64,000 bases of DNA from Adineta steineri (lineage: Eukaryota; Rotifera; Eurotatoria; Adinetida; Adinetidae). Below are positions 31,801 to 44,392 of this stretch, in pieces. Where the stretch lies: positions 372,001 to 436,000 of the forward strand of contig CAJNOI010000029.1 of the NCBI GenBank assembly GCA_905250115.1, given 5' to 3'. The position numbers and the translations under genes are program-made. The notes under the pieces are model-generated. The model made no database searches and had not been told where the DNA came from. It saw nothing but the letters and a program-made list of their open reading frames with translations. How positions within the stretch are numbered: the first letter of the stretch is position 1; each line of letters starts with the position of its first letter.

Positions 31801-34800
31801 ATATCGATTGTAAACAGAAATACTACTTCAACTTTTCTCTTTGTTAACACATTCTTTTCTTTTGTTGTATAGATGCTGTTATTGAACAACAAATGTCAAT
31901 GACTGGTGCAAACATGTTTTGGCTTGATGCTCTTCGTGATTGTAAACTTGATCAGCCTTTGTCATTACCATTTGATCGATATCGTCTTGCAAATGAACAT
32001 CGAACTGGTCGTGGAACATCTATTTCTTTTGATTTTGGTCACGATCTTTCACATGACTTTCTTATTCATGCATCATCAAATAGCATATCACTGGAACATC
32101 TCGCTCTTGCTAGTTATTATGTGTTTTTATTCAAACTGACGAATGGTGAAAATGATTTATGCATTGGAATAAATACACATGGTCGATATAGAGATGAACT
32201 CAACTCTATCATTGGAATGTTTGTGAATGCTATACCTTTGCGATGTCAACTCGATCCTCATTTATCATTTAATAAACTTACCAAGCACGTTCGAGATAAC
32301 ATGATAAACTGTATTAAGTATTCATATTTTCCACTTCAACGTATTCTCAATCAACATCCAAATATATCAAATCCTGTATTTCTTGATACATCATTTGAGT
32401 TTATATCATCTATGTCAAAAGATGAGAAAAATGAAATAATGCTTGGTGATAGTCGATTTTGTTTACTACCTTATTCCATCAAGATTAGTGAAGATGAAGT
32501 AATGAGTAAATTTGACTTTATTCTTAGTTTTCAACATGATCTGAATCTCAATGAACTCTCATGCACCATCGATGCTTCACTTGATTTATTTAATGCTGAA
32601 ACAATTTGTGTAATAGCACAAAGATTTCAGACAATGTTACATCAACAATTCACATCTTTCGACTGTACAACAAACAAACCAGTCTATGAAATACAATTAG
32701 CATTACCAAATGAACAATATCTGGTGCAATCATTGAATAATACACAAATATCGTTTTTATCTCCTCTCACTTGTATTCATCATGAGTTTGTATATCAAGT
32801 AATGAAACATCCACAAAAACTAGCAGTTGAACTGGACGAACAATCATTGACATATTGTGAACTGTTATATTATGTTCAAGTGTTATCTTCTACTCTTCTT
32901 AATGAATATTTTATCACTTCAGGTGAGGTCGTATGTCAATGTGTTGAGAGAAGTTTGTCAATGGTAAGCTAATTAAGATGAGTAACGGTTGATGTAAATA
33001 TGAGATTGATTTTTGACTAGGTAATTGGTATAATGGGAATTGAAATGGCTGGTGGTGTATATTGTCCATTGTCACCTCGAGATCCACAACATCGTTTGCA
33101 TGCACTCACACAACAGACCCAAAGTCGTCTTGCACTTATTCATCATTTAACTACTTCAAAATTCGATCATGATATTGCTGCACTTGATATTGATTCAATA
33201 TTAAAGAGTAATAATATGGATAGTGACATAAATTATAATTGCTTTTCAAGTGTGATGGTGAAAAGTGAAGAGATAGCATACATTATTTTCACAAGTGGTT
33301 CAACTGGCACACCTAAAGCGGTTTGTTGACATTCACTTTTCTAATATCTGATTGATTTTCATACTCTTTCACAGGTTCAAGTTCGACATAAGAACTTTAT
33401 TGATTGTATGCATTCTTTAGTTTATATTAACTCATTTAATAAAGATGATACAGTAGTACAAATGACACGATGCTCATTTGATATTCATGTTCAAGAAATA
33501 CTTGGCACATTGTTAGTTGGAGGCACATTGATTATGCTTCATCTAGGTGGAACGATTGATCTCAATTATTTATCCGAAGTCTTAGAGAACAAACAAATCA
33601 CATATCTACACACTGTTCCAAGTTTATTGCATAGATTTTTTATTTCTGTCGAGTAAAATAACAATTTGCATGTCCTGAAACATCTTCGATCAGTTTGTAG
33701 TAGTGGTGAGTGACTTTCAAACTAGTTTTGTTTGCTTATCTAGTGGATATTTATTGTTATAGGTGAACCTTTTTCTGTTCATTTGATTAGTTTAATTGTG
33801 AACATCGGTATAACAAACTGTATTGTATGGAATTTGTATGGTCCGGCAGAAGCAACCATAGGTTCTACAATTCATTGTATGTATGTTACAAATGATGTAA
33901 AGAGTATTCCAATTGGTAGACCATTTTATAATTACCGATGCATGATTATTAATCAATATTTACAATCATCCGTCACCAGCCAAGAAGCTGAGTTGCTAGT
34001 GGGTGGAGTGGGTGTCTTTGCTGGTTATCTCGGTCGTGACGAATTAACTGCAAAAGCTCTTCTTGAAATAGATGGTGAACTATTTTATCGAACTGGTGAT
34101 CTTGTTAGAATGGATAACAATGGTCTTCTGCATTATCAAGGAAGAAAAGATCACCAAATCAAATTACGTGGTCAAAGAATTGAACTTGGTGAAATCGAAC
34201 GATGTCTACTTAACACTACATCGATCTCTGCTTGTGTTGTTATGAAATGGAATGATGATTATTTAGTTGCTTATGTTCAGTCTTCTCATACCACAGAAGA
34301 ACAACTACGTGAACATTGTCAATCTCATCTTCCATCACATATGATTCCATCTATATTCATTATACTCGATAAATTACCTTTGAATCCAAATGGAAAAATA
34401 GACAGAAAACATCTACCACCACCTAATTTTTCATCGTCAACTGATAATATTGGTGATAATGTGCCGCGCAACACCTTAGAACAACAGTTACAAGATATAT
34501 TTAGTCAAGCTTTCCATATTGAATCTCCTCATGTTGATGTTCCTTTTGGCCGACTTGGTGGAACGTCATTGGATGCTGTCCTTGCACTTACATTAATCCG
34601 TGAACAGGTCTCTAATAAAGTTGACATTGGTCTTTTATTTACTAATCCATCTATTCGACAATTGGCGAAAGCTATAGAACCTTTATTAGCTTTCGAAGAA
34701 CTACAAAAGACAGCTTCCACAGTCAATGAAATTCATGAGACAAGTGTTCATCTGACGCCTTCATTCGTAGTTGAATCTTTAGGTGTTGTACTTCTTGTTT

Positions 34801-37800
34801 GCCAGTGGTTGTTGCCAATCATGATAATTCATCAATGGTGCCCACTTCTTTTTCCTATCTTACCAATATGTCATCTTCTATTCTATGTCATTTGCTCACG
34901 TCTACTTTCACCGCGAAACATCAAAGACGACAATATTTTCTCTTGGAACTACTATCGTTGGTGGTTTTTAGATCGACTATGGAATAATAATACATTTTGG
35001 CTACAACATATACTTGGTACACCTTTTTACAATTACTATCTTCGTCTTTGTGGTGCTCGAGTTAGTCTTAATGCACATATTTATACCACAACCATGGATG
35101 CTCCATGGTTGTTAGATATTGGTGATGGAACTTGGATTGCTGATAAAACGAATCTAAACTGTTTATATTTCAATGATGACTATACTTTTGCATTACATTC
35201 AATTAGAATTGGCTGCTATTGTTCAATCAGTGCCCGATCTATTCTTTTTGGTGGAGTTGATATGCAAGACAATATTATTGTTCAGCCTATGTCATCAGTC
35301 ACTGACTTCATCGGATCTCGAACGATTATCGATGGTGACGAACATAAATCAGCTTCATCAGACATCTCAATCACATATACTAACCGATTATTATTGAAAT
35401 GGCACAAGATCTATCAAGTTATTACAATCATCTCCCTCACCTGTATTCATTGTACACTCTTAGCTATTGTCTACAAAGTTTATTCAGTTCAACAAGTATC
35501 ACTACCTATTAGTATTGCTTTTTGCTGGACTTTGTGGTCAATTATTGCTTGTTTTGTTAGTCTCTTTCTCTTAAAATTCGTAGTCGGTTCTTGTGTTGCT
35601 GGTGAGATATATCCAATTGTATCATGGTCATATTTACATAAGGTGTGGCTTCGTCAATTAATTGTATCTAGTTTTCATTATGCCTGGTTACTACCAACTC
35701 ATCATGATCAACTTTATCCGTTTATTCTTCGTTGGCTAGGTGCTCAAGTCGAAGATGATGTCAAACTCGGTGATATAGACATCTTCTTGTCCTACCCAAC
35801 AAATTTATTAAAACTAGAAACAGGAGTCACTAGTTTTGCTTACGTTTTATTAGTTCCTACTGAGATGACACTTGAGGGTGACCATCGTGTAGATTATCTA
35901 ACGCTTGGATCCCATACAAACCTTGCGAATGGATGTTCAATTTTACCAGGTAGTCATCTTGCATCTCATACTATGGTTGGCAATTTAACACGTATCACTC
36001 GAGAAACAAATAGCAACAATGGAGATGTTTACATTGGTGTTCCAGCACGTGCTATGCCATTTCAAATGCCCATCAAAGAAGTTATGAAAGATCAAATTAA
36101 TACTGTTCCATTTTGGAAAGCTTGTTTTTCTCGTTATATTAGCAAATGTCTTCTCATAAGCATCTATTGGTCATGTGGTCTTGTTGGTGGACCAATCATT
36201 CATACAATAATTGTTTGCAGTTTATATCGATGGCATTCATATAGAGACACAAAAATAAGCAAACAAATAATAGAAAGACTACAAGAAGATCATCGAATTT
36301 TTATCGGTTCATTTCTTGGCAATACTCAATGGCTAATTCGGCTATTTCGAGCACATGGTGTGAATATCGGTGACAATGTGATCTTACCCGATGTTTCTTC
36401 TATTTTTGATTACAGTTTGGTGACTATTGGAGATAATGTTCGACTCAGTATCAATGCTCATATTGTGGTAATATATTCATTTCTTGTCATTTTTCATATG
36501 TATATCATTGTTCTCTACATTCATTTCAGTGTCACACATTTGAACAGCGTATTTTGAAACTGGTTCCTGTTACAGTAGGCAACTCATGCGTTCTTATGAG
36601 TGGATCAGTTGTAATGCCAGGTTGTAAATTAATGGGTAACAATCGGCTTTATCCTTTTACACTTGTAATGAAAAATGATCTATTGCAATCAAATACACAA
36701 TGGAAAGGACTTCCTGCACGTAAGTCATTTAGATAGATGAAGCTAGGCATACTAGTATATTATAATACTATTAAAATACTAGGTAATATTCTGCAAATTC
36801 CATCTCGTTCACAGTGATCTTTGGATATTTCTTTATCTACATTATTGAAAGCATGACTTTCTTGAACTTCCCATCTGTTATATTCTCTAAATTTCTTGTA
36901 ACGATGTATAGTCATTTGACTTTCATATGATTTGTTCTGCGGCTCAGAATGAACAAGTCTGAGTGAATAAATCATTTGATCGATATGACATATGCCACTT
37001 AAAATAACTTTTCTTCGCATTAACTTTTCAATTGATCCTTATTTATGATATATTCAACACATTCAATATACTTTTGTCGACTTTTATGACTTGTTGTTAC
37101 TATACATCAAATTTAAATGTATTTTGCCATTAGATTTGACATTAAACTACCTATTCAAATCTTATCAATTAGAGATTTGTACTGCATATCAATGAATAAA
37201 GTTTTGTCTGATTTCTTCGTCATATGAAACTAAGTGATAATGCATATTTTCTTTCTTAAAGAATTTATTAAATTATTCCCATATTCGCATTATCCTCACT
37301 TTTATTTTAAATATCGTATACGTACTACATTCTAGTCGCGATGAAAGTAAGATTTCTATCATTATAGGCTTTGATTACTTTGAACAGTGTTCTAATGAAA
37401 TCCAGAAATCTAAGATCTACATATCAAACGATGTGATATGATTGTATATTTACCATATTTTCCTAGAATTGACAAATAATATCGCACATTTTCTTTGATT
37501 CTATGAAAGTAATATCATTCAAAGTTAAACTGTTCTTTTGATGATCATGTCATATCATATATATTCATCATTTTATTGTATTCAATTTCTTGCTTTTAGA
37601 ATCTTATGTAGCAAAACCGATATTATCTCGATCTGCATCCGTTTGTAATGATGTCATCATATGTGAACAGAAATCTAACAACTTTGATCGACTGTCTTTG
37701 TGGTATATACAAATTTCAAATGTCTATAAGAATGGCAATGAACTACAATTTATGAATTGGGGTTATGCAGATTTGGATGAGCATATTGATGACAATACTG

Positions 37801-39256
37801 GTTACTATTCGAAGAAACTTTATCAACAAGTAAGTGAAGATGAATGAAAAAATCAAATACATTTGAGTTGGAATATTTGTGATATAATATCATAGATTAA
37901 CTTTTAATGCCTGAATTAATCAATAAGAATCTTACTCATACCATAGTTTTAGTTACTTTATTACTTATAAACTAAAACATAAAAATCACAATAAACAGAA
38001 ATCAATTTATTCATTACTTTAATAGATATATTTCCATTAACAGTTTTAACCTCTATTTGATTGATCATGATAACGTCCTATAACATATTTTACAAGAAGT
38101 GAATCATAACAAATTTCATACACCAGAAAATAATGTAGTTACTGCATTCTTTGCAAATATTAGCATATAGATGATGTGAAATATAATGGTGTACTATTTG
38201 TGTATTTCTAAAAGAAATATCTGATAAACATAAAATGTGAAACAAGATTTTGTTTAAAATAGAGAAAATCTTGTGATAATCTTTAGTAAGACTTCTGATG
38301 ATAAAAAGTTACTTTATCATAAGTACTCTGCGATTGATAGATAATGAATCGATCGAAATCGAAGAATTTCTAAGTTGTAACTCATTAGTTCGAATAGCTC
38401 AAAGTGAACTAATCACAATAATAGTTCTGACAGTATCAGCATAAGATTTAAATCTTTTGTTCAAATATATATTAGCAAATGTGTAGAACTACTAGGTCGG
38501 TCTTAATCTACTTCTGTATTTCTCAAAAAAAGTGAGCAATGAATGAAATGATGACTGGCAAATGTAGTAGCAGTCATTATTAGAATATTTTATTTTTCAC
38601 TCTAGGTTCTTGCTAATGTAACACTTACAAATCAAAATATACTCGAAGTAAGTTGTGGCAGAGGTGCTGGTGCTGCCTGGTGTGTTCGTACATATGCTCC
38701 TCGCTCTTATGTTGGAATAGATCCTTCTCGAGATGTTATCAACCTATGTGAACAACTTTATTCGACAATTCCTCGACTCTCGTTTATGACAGCTGATCCA
38801 AAAACTCATTTACCATTTCAAAATGAGTCAATGAATGTTGTTCTCTCAATTGAAACAACAAATCTTTTTGATGAAAAAGAAGCAGTAACGAAATTCGTCG
38901 ATGAACTTACTCGTGTGCTTACTCCTAATGGATACTTCCTCTGGTGTGGCTTGTGTAATGTAAATGGATCAAATATATTGGTTGATTATTTAACAGCAAG
39001 TAATGCATTTATTATTAAAGAGAAGGTCAATATTACCCCAAATGTTCTTCATGCACTTGATATTCAAAGTAACTCACGTACTGACTTTATTGACCGTTAT
39101 AGTCAACCTGCAGATCAAGAATATTGTCGTCTCTTCGCTGGATTACCTGGCACTCAACTTTATGATAATATGCAACAAGGACATGCAGAATATTGTCGAG
39201 TTGTATTCCGCAAGAATATAACAAAAAGACACCTCTTATCTAACATTAAATTTTGA
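28876..39256 (+). CDS. NRPS: C-C-A-T-membrane/LbH terminal domain-methyltransferase
   Basis: Nine exons join in phase: 28876-30448, 31246-31809, 31873-32963, 33021-33320, 33375-33705, 33763-36467, 36530-36719, 37600-37829 and 38606-39256 (2545 codons). C1 has VVHHIAFD and C2 has NFHHALFD (HHxxxD intact in both). The A domain has YIIFTSGSTGTPKA, FDIHVQEILGTLLVGG, NLYGPAEAT, LFYRTGDL, GQRIELGEIE and NPNGKIDRK; the T domain has LGGTSLDA (about 34560). Then come about six membrane helices alternating with three left-handed beta-helix (hexapeptide) segments (34750-36720), the layout of epsilon-poly-lysine synthetase and of NRPS terminal domain TIGR02353. Last is a SAM methyltransferase (ILEVSCGRGAGAAW, 38640) resembling mycobacterial phthiotriol methyltransferases. 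One in-frame TAA near 33654 interrupts the A domain; the text resumes as LHVLKHLRSVCSSGEP. Likely membrane-bound; substrate unknown. Confidence 0.9.
30449..31245 (+). other. Long intron between the two C domains of the NRPS
   Basis: Donor GAAG|gtatgt, acceptor ttctag|CACCAG, phase 1 on both sides, giving NEAPASYAQARIW across the joint. The ATG at 31212 lies inside the intron and should not be taken as a separate gene start. No element or coding sequence is recognised in it. The introns at 36720-37599 and 37830-38605 are similarly long and empty. Confidence 0.7.
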
Positions 39257-39365
39257 TTTCACATCACTAACATACTTTCTTTTTCTAACTGATCTACATT
39301 TTTTTGCTTGCTAGATAGCAGTATTTTACTCTAACCTATTTCAGTACCTTACTTTTTTGATAACA

Positions 39366-39375
39366 AATAAATAAA
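39366..39375 (+). terminator. Poly(A) signal of the NRPS gene
   Basis: Overlapping AATAAATAAA about 110 bp after the stop codon, in AT-rich DNA. Confidence 0.45.
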
Positions 39376-40351
39376 ATAGTTAATATAGAACATTTTGCGA
39401 GGATGCATATATGAGATCAATATACAGACCTTACACCCTCATAGATCAAATGGATATCTTCATCTAGATTATGATTCGCTCTAAAAGAACGAACTGTTAT
39501 TACAGAAATCAAAAATTTGTCGTCATTGTTAGATACTAGTGTCTGGTGAGTTATGTCAGGTAACCTGAGTTTCATTAGCAGAGTATCAAAAGACAACTAT
39601 TATTTATCTAGACTAAAATAATGTCTGTACTTTTGCAATTTATTTGATATTTATGTTAGGGTTACAAAAGTTTGATTGACAAATAGAACAAGAAAACAGC
39701 CTCCTGTCGTAATAGAAGAACTTCAGAACTTTCTTCAATTACGGTATTTGAAGATCTGCTGGTACTATATTTTGTGCAAAAAGGTTTATTCTCTCAGTTC
39801 ATGAATTTAGATAACTTTGAAATAGGTCTCGAACAATAACTCAATCTATTAATTCAGTGGTTTGATAACAAACAAATATTCTATATTTCTAAGTATAAAA
39901 CTTGAAAATGCGGACATTTTTGTACAGAGCTGACTCTTAAATCAATCTTTGCGAATCAAAACAAATAAAATACAGATTTCTGTTATCTCAGTGGCACACT
40001 ATTTTCATATTTTGAGCAGGACTTTATGTACAAAATATACTACCAAATCATCTCTCGATATTGAAAGAAATGCAAAAGTTCTTGGATCAGAAAACTTTTT
40101 CCTTATTGTCTCATTTAATAGCGCAGATTCTTAGTATCTTCTCCTTTTTATTCATACGTTCTGAAACATATAACTATGAAAGTCTTTAAATGTCACTTAT
40201 TTGTTTATTATAATTCTTGAACGCTTCAGAAAACTCACCTAATTGTTGCATTCAAATATTGATCACTCGTATAGTAGTTTAGAAGATTTTAGCATACCTT
40301 TCAAACAACTTACTTCTGAGTATCTATTTTTTCCAAAGGAGTCACAGAAAG

Positions 40352-40418
40352 GCGGATGGGTATGTATGTGGGTATAGAAAGATGACAAACACACCTACAT
40401 TCACACCGACACCCTCAA
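40352..40418. repeat. Telomere-like GT-rich inverted repeat
   Basis: gcggatgggtatgtatgtgg on the left and cacacctacattcacaccg then acaccctcaa on the right; arms are imperfect. It lies about 1.1 kb right of the NRPS stop. Confidence 0.55.
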
Positions 40419-41970
40419 GGTGGCTAAAAAACTATTGATTGTATATTGTTAAATTATGACTATGGACGAATGAATTTCAATATCATATATTATGCAAATA
40501 TATTTAAAAAGACTCATTATGAAATCATCGTAAGCAATTTTCTTGGTTTGCCATAACGAGCTTGACCAAGTACTCCACTAATATTACAAACTATGTAGAA
40601 AATATAAATATTTTGTGCAAAACTTCTTGTTGAAGACTGTAACACGAATAAAGTGATTCTCTTGATATCTATAAATTACTAAACTATTTACAATAGATAT
40701 TTGACATTCATTATGATTAGTATGTTATTATTTACGACTTGCGTTCATGGCATTTCATGATTACATTCAGAGTATACGAATGAACGATAATTTATTAGAA
40801 ATTATGAAAGATAAGCATTTTTTCTGAGAAAACTAAACCACGAACGAAAGATACATTTAAAAATAAAACAAAACTTCATTTTTCAATAGATTGAATTGTA
40901 TTTTAATAAATTTTAAAAAGATGTTTGTCGATATGAGATTAAGAAAACCGATTAGATATACATATATGTATGTCAATAATTGAAGGGCACCGATGCTTGT
41001 CTCCTTGTTAATAAAATGTACATCACTTGTATTCATTTAATTTGTCATTTTTGATTGTATCATTTTCTTTTTACCGTGAGATTGCTGTCTACATATATAT
41101 TTGTTTAATTACGCAAGGTACACTTTAATTGACAGAAAAACAATATTTCATGTTTACTGTTCTAGTTTCATACTATCTCAAAGACCATGAATTTAATCTA
41201 TTTTGCTCAAAAAAAAATAAGATAAATGCATTTACATGAAATCATTTATCATATGTTTTGGTGATGTTTTGAAAATAACACATCATTTTTTTTTGCAATT
41301 AGAAAATTCAATACATAAACATCATATTACACAGAAGAACAGTATCAATGAAAGATATTATACATAGACGTCAAATCAAGTTTTTTTTTGACCTATATTA
41401 GTAGGCTAATAAATTTACAAAGTCAGTACTAATAGAAAAGATCATGAAGTAATTATTTTCATTCTATGTCTAACCTTCACCGTTGTTTATTAGTTTCATT
41501 TTTTGGTAATAACGTCTATTATTCTGTCTGTCCTAACCATAAACAAGATAAGTACAAACTCTCTAAGACTCTGATAATAATGTTGACGTTTGTAAGAAGA
41601 AAAAAAATAGTATTTTAATCTACATAACTTTATCATTTTTCTCGTCATCATTAAAAGAAAGAAAAGTGTTGATATTTGTCAACAAAAAAGAAATCCTTAT
41701 AAAAACTTTACTATATCTTTACCATTACGATGATTATTACGTCATAAAATAAATGTCATATTTTTATTATCAAACTATTTTACATTTTATTTTCCTTTCT
41801 ATTTCAACTAATAAAGTCAATAAAATGTTAGTCAACTTTATCATATAGTTATTCATTATTTCGAATACTTCTTTTTCTTTAAAATAAACAGTTCATTATG
41901 TAAAAAAAAAGTAGTTTTAATTATGTATAATCGTTTATAAACAAAACAATAACTTTCTATAACAGGAAGT

Positions 41971-41996
41971 TAATAATAATAATAATAATAATAATA
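41971..41996. repeat. (TAA)n microsatellite
   Basis: About nine TAA units in the 3' flank of the coiled-coil gene. Confidence 0.9.
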
Positions 41997-42054
41997 CGTT
42001 TGAAAGATGGAAGATTTAAATATTTGTAGATAAGAAAAATATACCATATCTGAG

Positions 42055-43059
42055 TTAACACAATGATTCATGACATGTTTGGGCTAATTCTAGAAAAAAG
42101 GGGAATATTAAATTTGATTTTATTTTGAAAAATATTTTACCATGTCGAAATTTCTCAAGTTGAGATGAAAGACGAGCTGATGATGGACAAGTATTTTGTA
42201 CCATTGATAATTGTGAATTAAGTTGATTATTTTCCGCCTGAGAAAATCAAATAAAATTGAATTTTATTTTTTAATTTAAATTTTACTTCAAGAGCATTGA
42301 AAGCTAAATGAAGTCGTTCAACATCAGTTTGTAATTGTCCAAGTAATATTGATTGACATTGTCTATTTTGCAATTCTTTTTCAAGTTCAATCAATTTTTT
42401 TTGTATTGATTCACGTCGATGACATTCTCGTTCGTATTTTGCCTTCAATTAAAAAAAAAACGAAAATTCTTTTTATATTAAAATGTAAATGAAAAGGTCG
42501 TTGAACTATTAACCTTCCATTGAGATTCTTGTTGTTCGATGTCCTTCAATTGTTGTTCCAGTTCATCGATTTTCGTCTGTTTACTATGTAATACTTGGAT
42601 AAGTTCACTTGTCACAAGGTTTTGTTCATCATTTTTCTTTTTAAATGGTGCATCATCATCACGTGTTGGAATCATATCCTTGACGGAATTCTAAAAAAAA
42701 GAACAAAAAAAAAGTTAAACTTGATTTTTTTCTTCTCAATATATAATAACATACTAATTCTGTTGTTGAAAGATAATTATCGTGTAAAGCTGCGTCTATT
42801 TGTGTACGAAGAACGTCAACCTAGCAAAAAGGTTTTTTTTTAATTTGAGTTTGTGTTTGTTAAAATAATATAATTTTAAATATACTTTTCGTCTCATTCG
42901 TCGATAACGAAGACTAGCATTTGGATCTGATGTTGCTGGTACTCGACTATTAACAGATTTACTACGTGGATGAATTTGTTTGTCTTTAGAATATTCGTCT
43001 GATAATGCAGTGAGTTTTCGTCGTAGTCGGACTGCAGGTGATTCGTTCTCTATAACCAT
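42055..43059 (-). CDS. Small coiled-coil protein, function unknown
   Basis: Six exons (42886-43059, 42755-42820, 42514-42690, 42287-42442, 42141-42237, 42055-42089) add to 705 nt, 234 aa. A basic N-terminus (VRLRRKLTAL, YRRMRRK) is followed by two heptad-rich stretches: KIDELEQQLKDIEQQESQWK and KLIELEKELQ through HLAFNALEAENNQLNSQL. No membrane segment or signal peptide. Such proteins are often centrosomal, ciliary or scaffold components, but nothing here fixes a family. Introns are about 50-70 bp. Splice phases all agree, so the gene model is solid even though the product is not recognised. Confidence 0.75.
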
Positions 43060-44392
43060 GTTGTACGAAAAAAATTTCTATGCAATACGATGCAATTTAT
43101 AGAAGAAGAAATAGAAGGTTAGATAGTGAATGGCAAACAAACCAATGACTATCGAGAATATGTATATATATATATATAACTGGTGACCTCTTTACTTTTT
43201 TTTATATGAATAGTAAAGTTTTTTTAATAGAGATTCAATATTACCAAGAAGTTAAGATATTATTGATACGAATTGAATAGTATATTGCACTGATGAGAAC
43301 GTGATAGCTATAGAACTTGTTAAGATGATGTCATTTTCAAAAATTGTAACGATACGTTGATGTACGAGCTGACTGTCAATATCATATGTTAAATGTTAAA
43401 AGAAACATTAACACATCGAACGTTTTGCATATACAGAAAAAGTGTAATACATAGTATGCAATAGTAATTATAGTGTCGTGTTTTTAATTAAATTTATAAT
43501 CGAAATGTGCCATAGTGTAAGAAACTGATTGAGTCGAGGACAAATTTTGTTGTTTTATTGTGTTGGAAAGTTGTTATTTTTAAATTTCACATATGTTAGT
43601 TAACGGTATTGTATAGTTTCATGATTTCATTTTCTTGCCGTTTATTACAATGGCCTTGTAGTCTTGTTGTTAATTATTATTCTTTAGTTTTTATGATTTT
43701 ATCACGAAATGAAATTGACTACAAACAAAGAAAACTAACATAGAAATTGTATCTATTAAATGAATAGTAAGACTATTTTTATATTCGTTTGAACAAACAA
43801 CAAAATTCTACTAAATTTGTCTTATTTAGAATTAGTTTTAAGCAAAAAATATACTTAAAAGAATCTCAGTAGCTTGAACAAATGTTTTTGCATACATTAA
43901 TAAGAGATCTTTTTTCTATTTTATCACGCAATCTTTGTAAAGAAAATCGTTTCACACTGAAACAAGAAATTAGTTCTCGATACGTTGTGCAATTGAAGGT
44001 CAATATATTGGTAGTTTTTACTCAATAATAAATATAATTCTGAAGTTCGAAAAGATAATCTTTTCTTTATTGATATTTAAAGAAAAATACAAAGTTTAAT
44101 ATATATATATATATATTTATTCATTCTTTAAATATATTTTTGTTTAGTATAAACAAATGAAAATTTTTTTTTTACTAATTCAAAGAATTGCTCAATGAAA
44201 GACATTGAATATACATCAAAAAGAAAAGTATTATACCAGATTTTTTGTTTTTCTTACAAAAAAATATATGTATGTGCATAGAAAGCACAAGAGAAAAGAA
44301 AATAGGCGAACAAGAAATAAGAATATCTCACTAATATAATTGGATACTCAAATTGAGTTTGAATTTACTATGTTGATGCATTAAATACTTGA
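43060..44392. other. Intergenic, no gene seen
   Basis: AT-rich spacer between two - strand genes: promoter side of the coiled-coil gene and 3' side of the ATF7IP-like gene. A (TA)n run lies near 43160-43180 and another near 44100-44115. Confidence 0.5.

Larger units (their letters stand above)
39376..42054. other. Intergenic, no gene seen
   Basis: About 2.7 kb between the biosynthetic region and the first host gene on the right. Only short non-recognisable frames. Contains the GT-rich inverted repeat at 40352-40418 and a (TAA)n run at 41971-41996. Confidence 0.5.
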
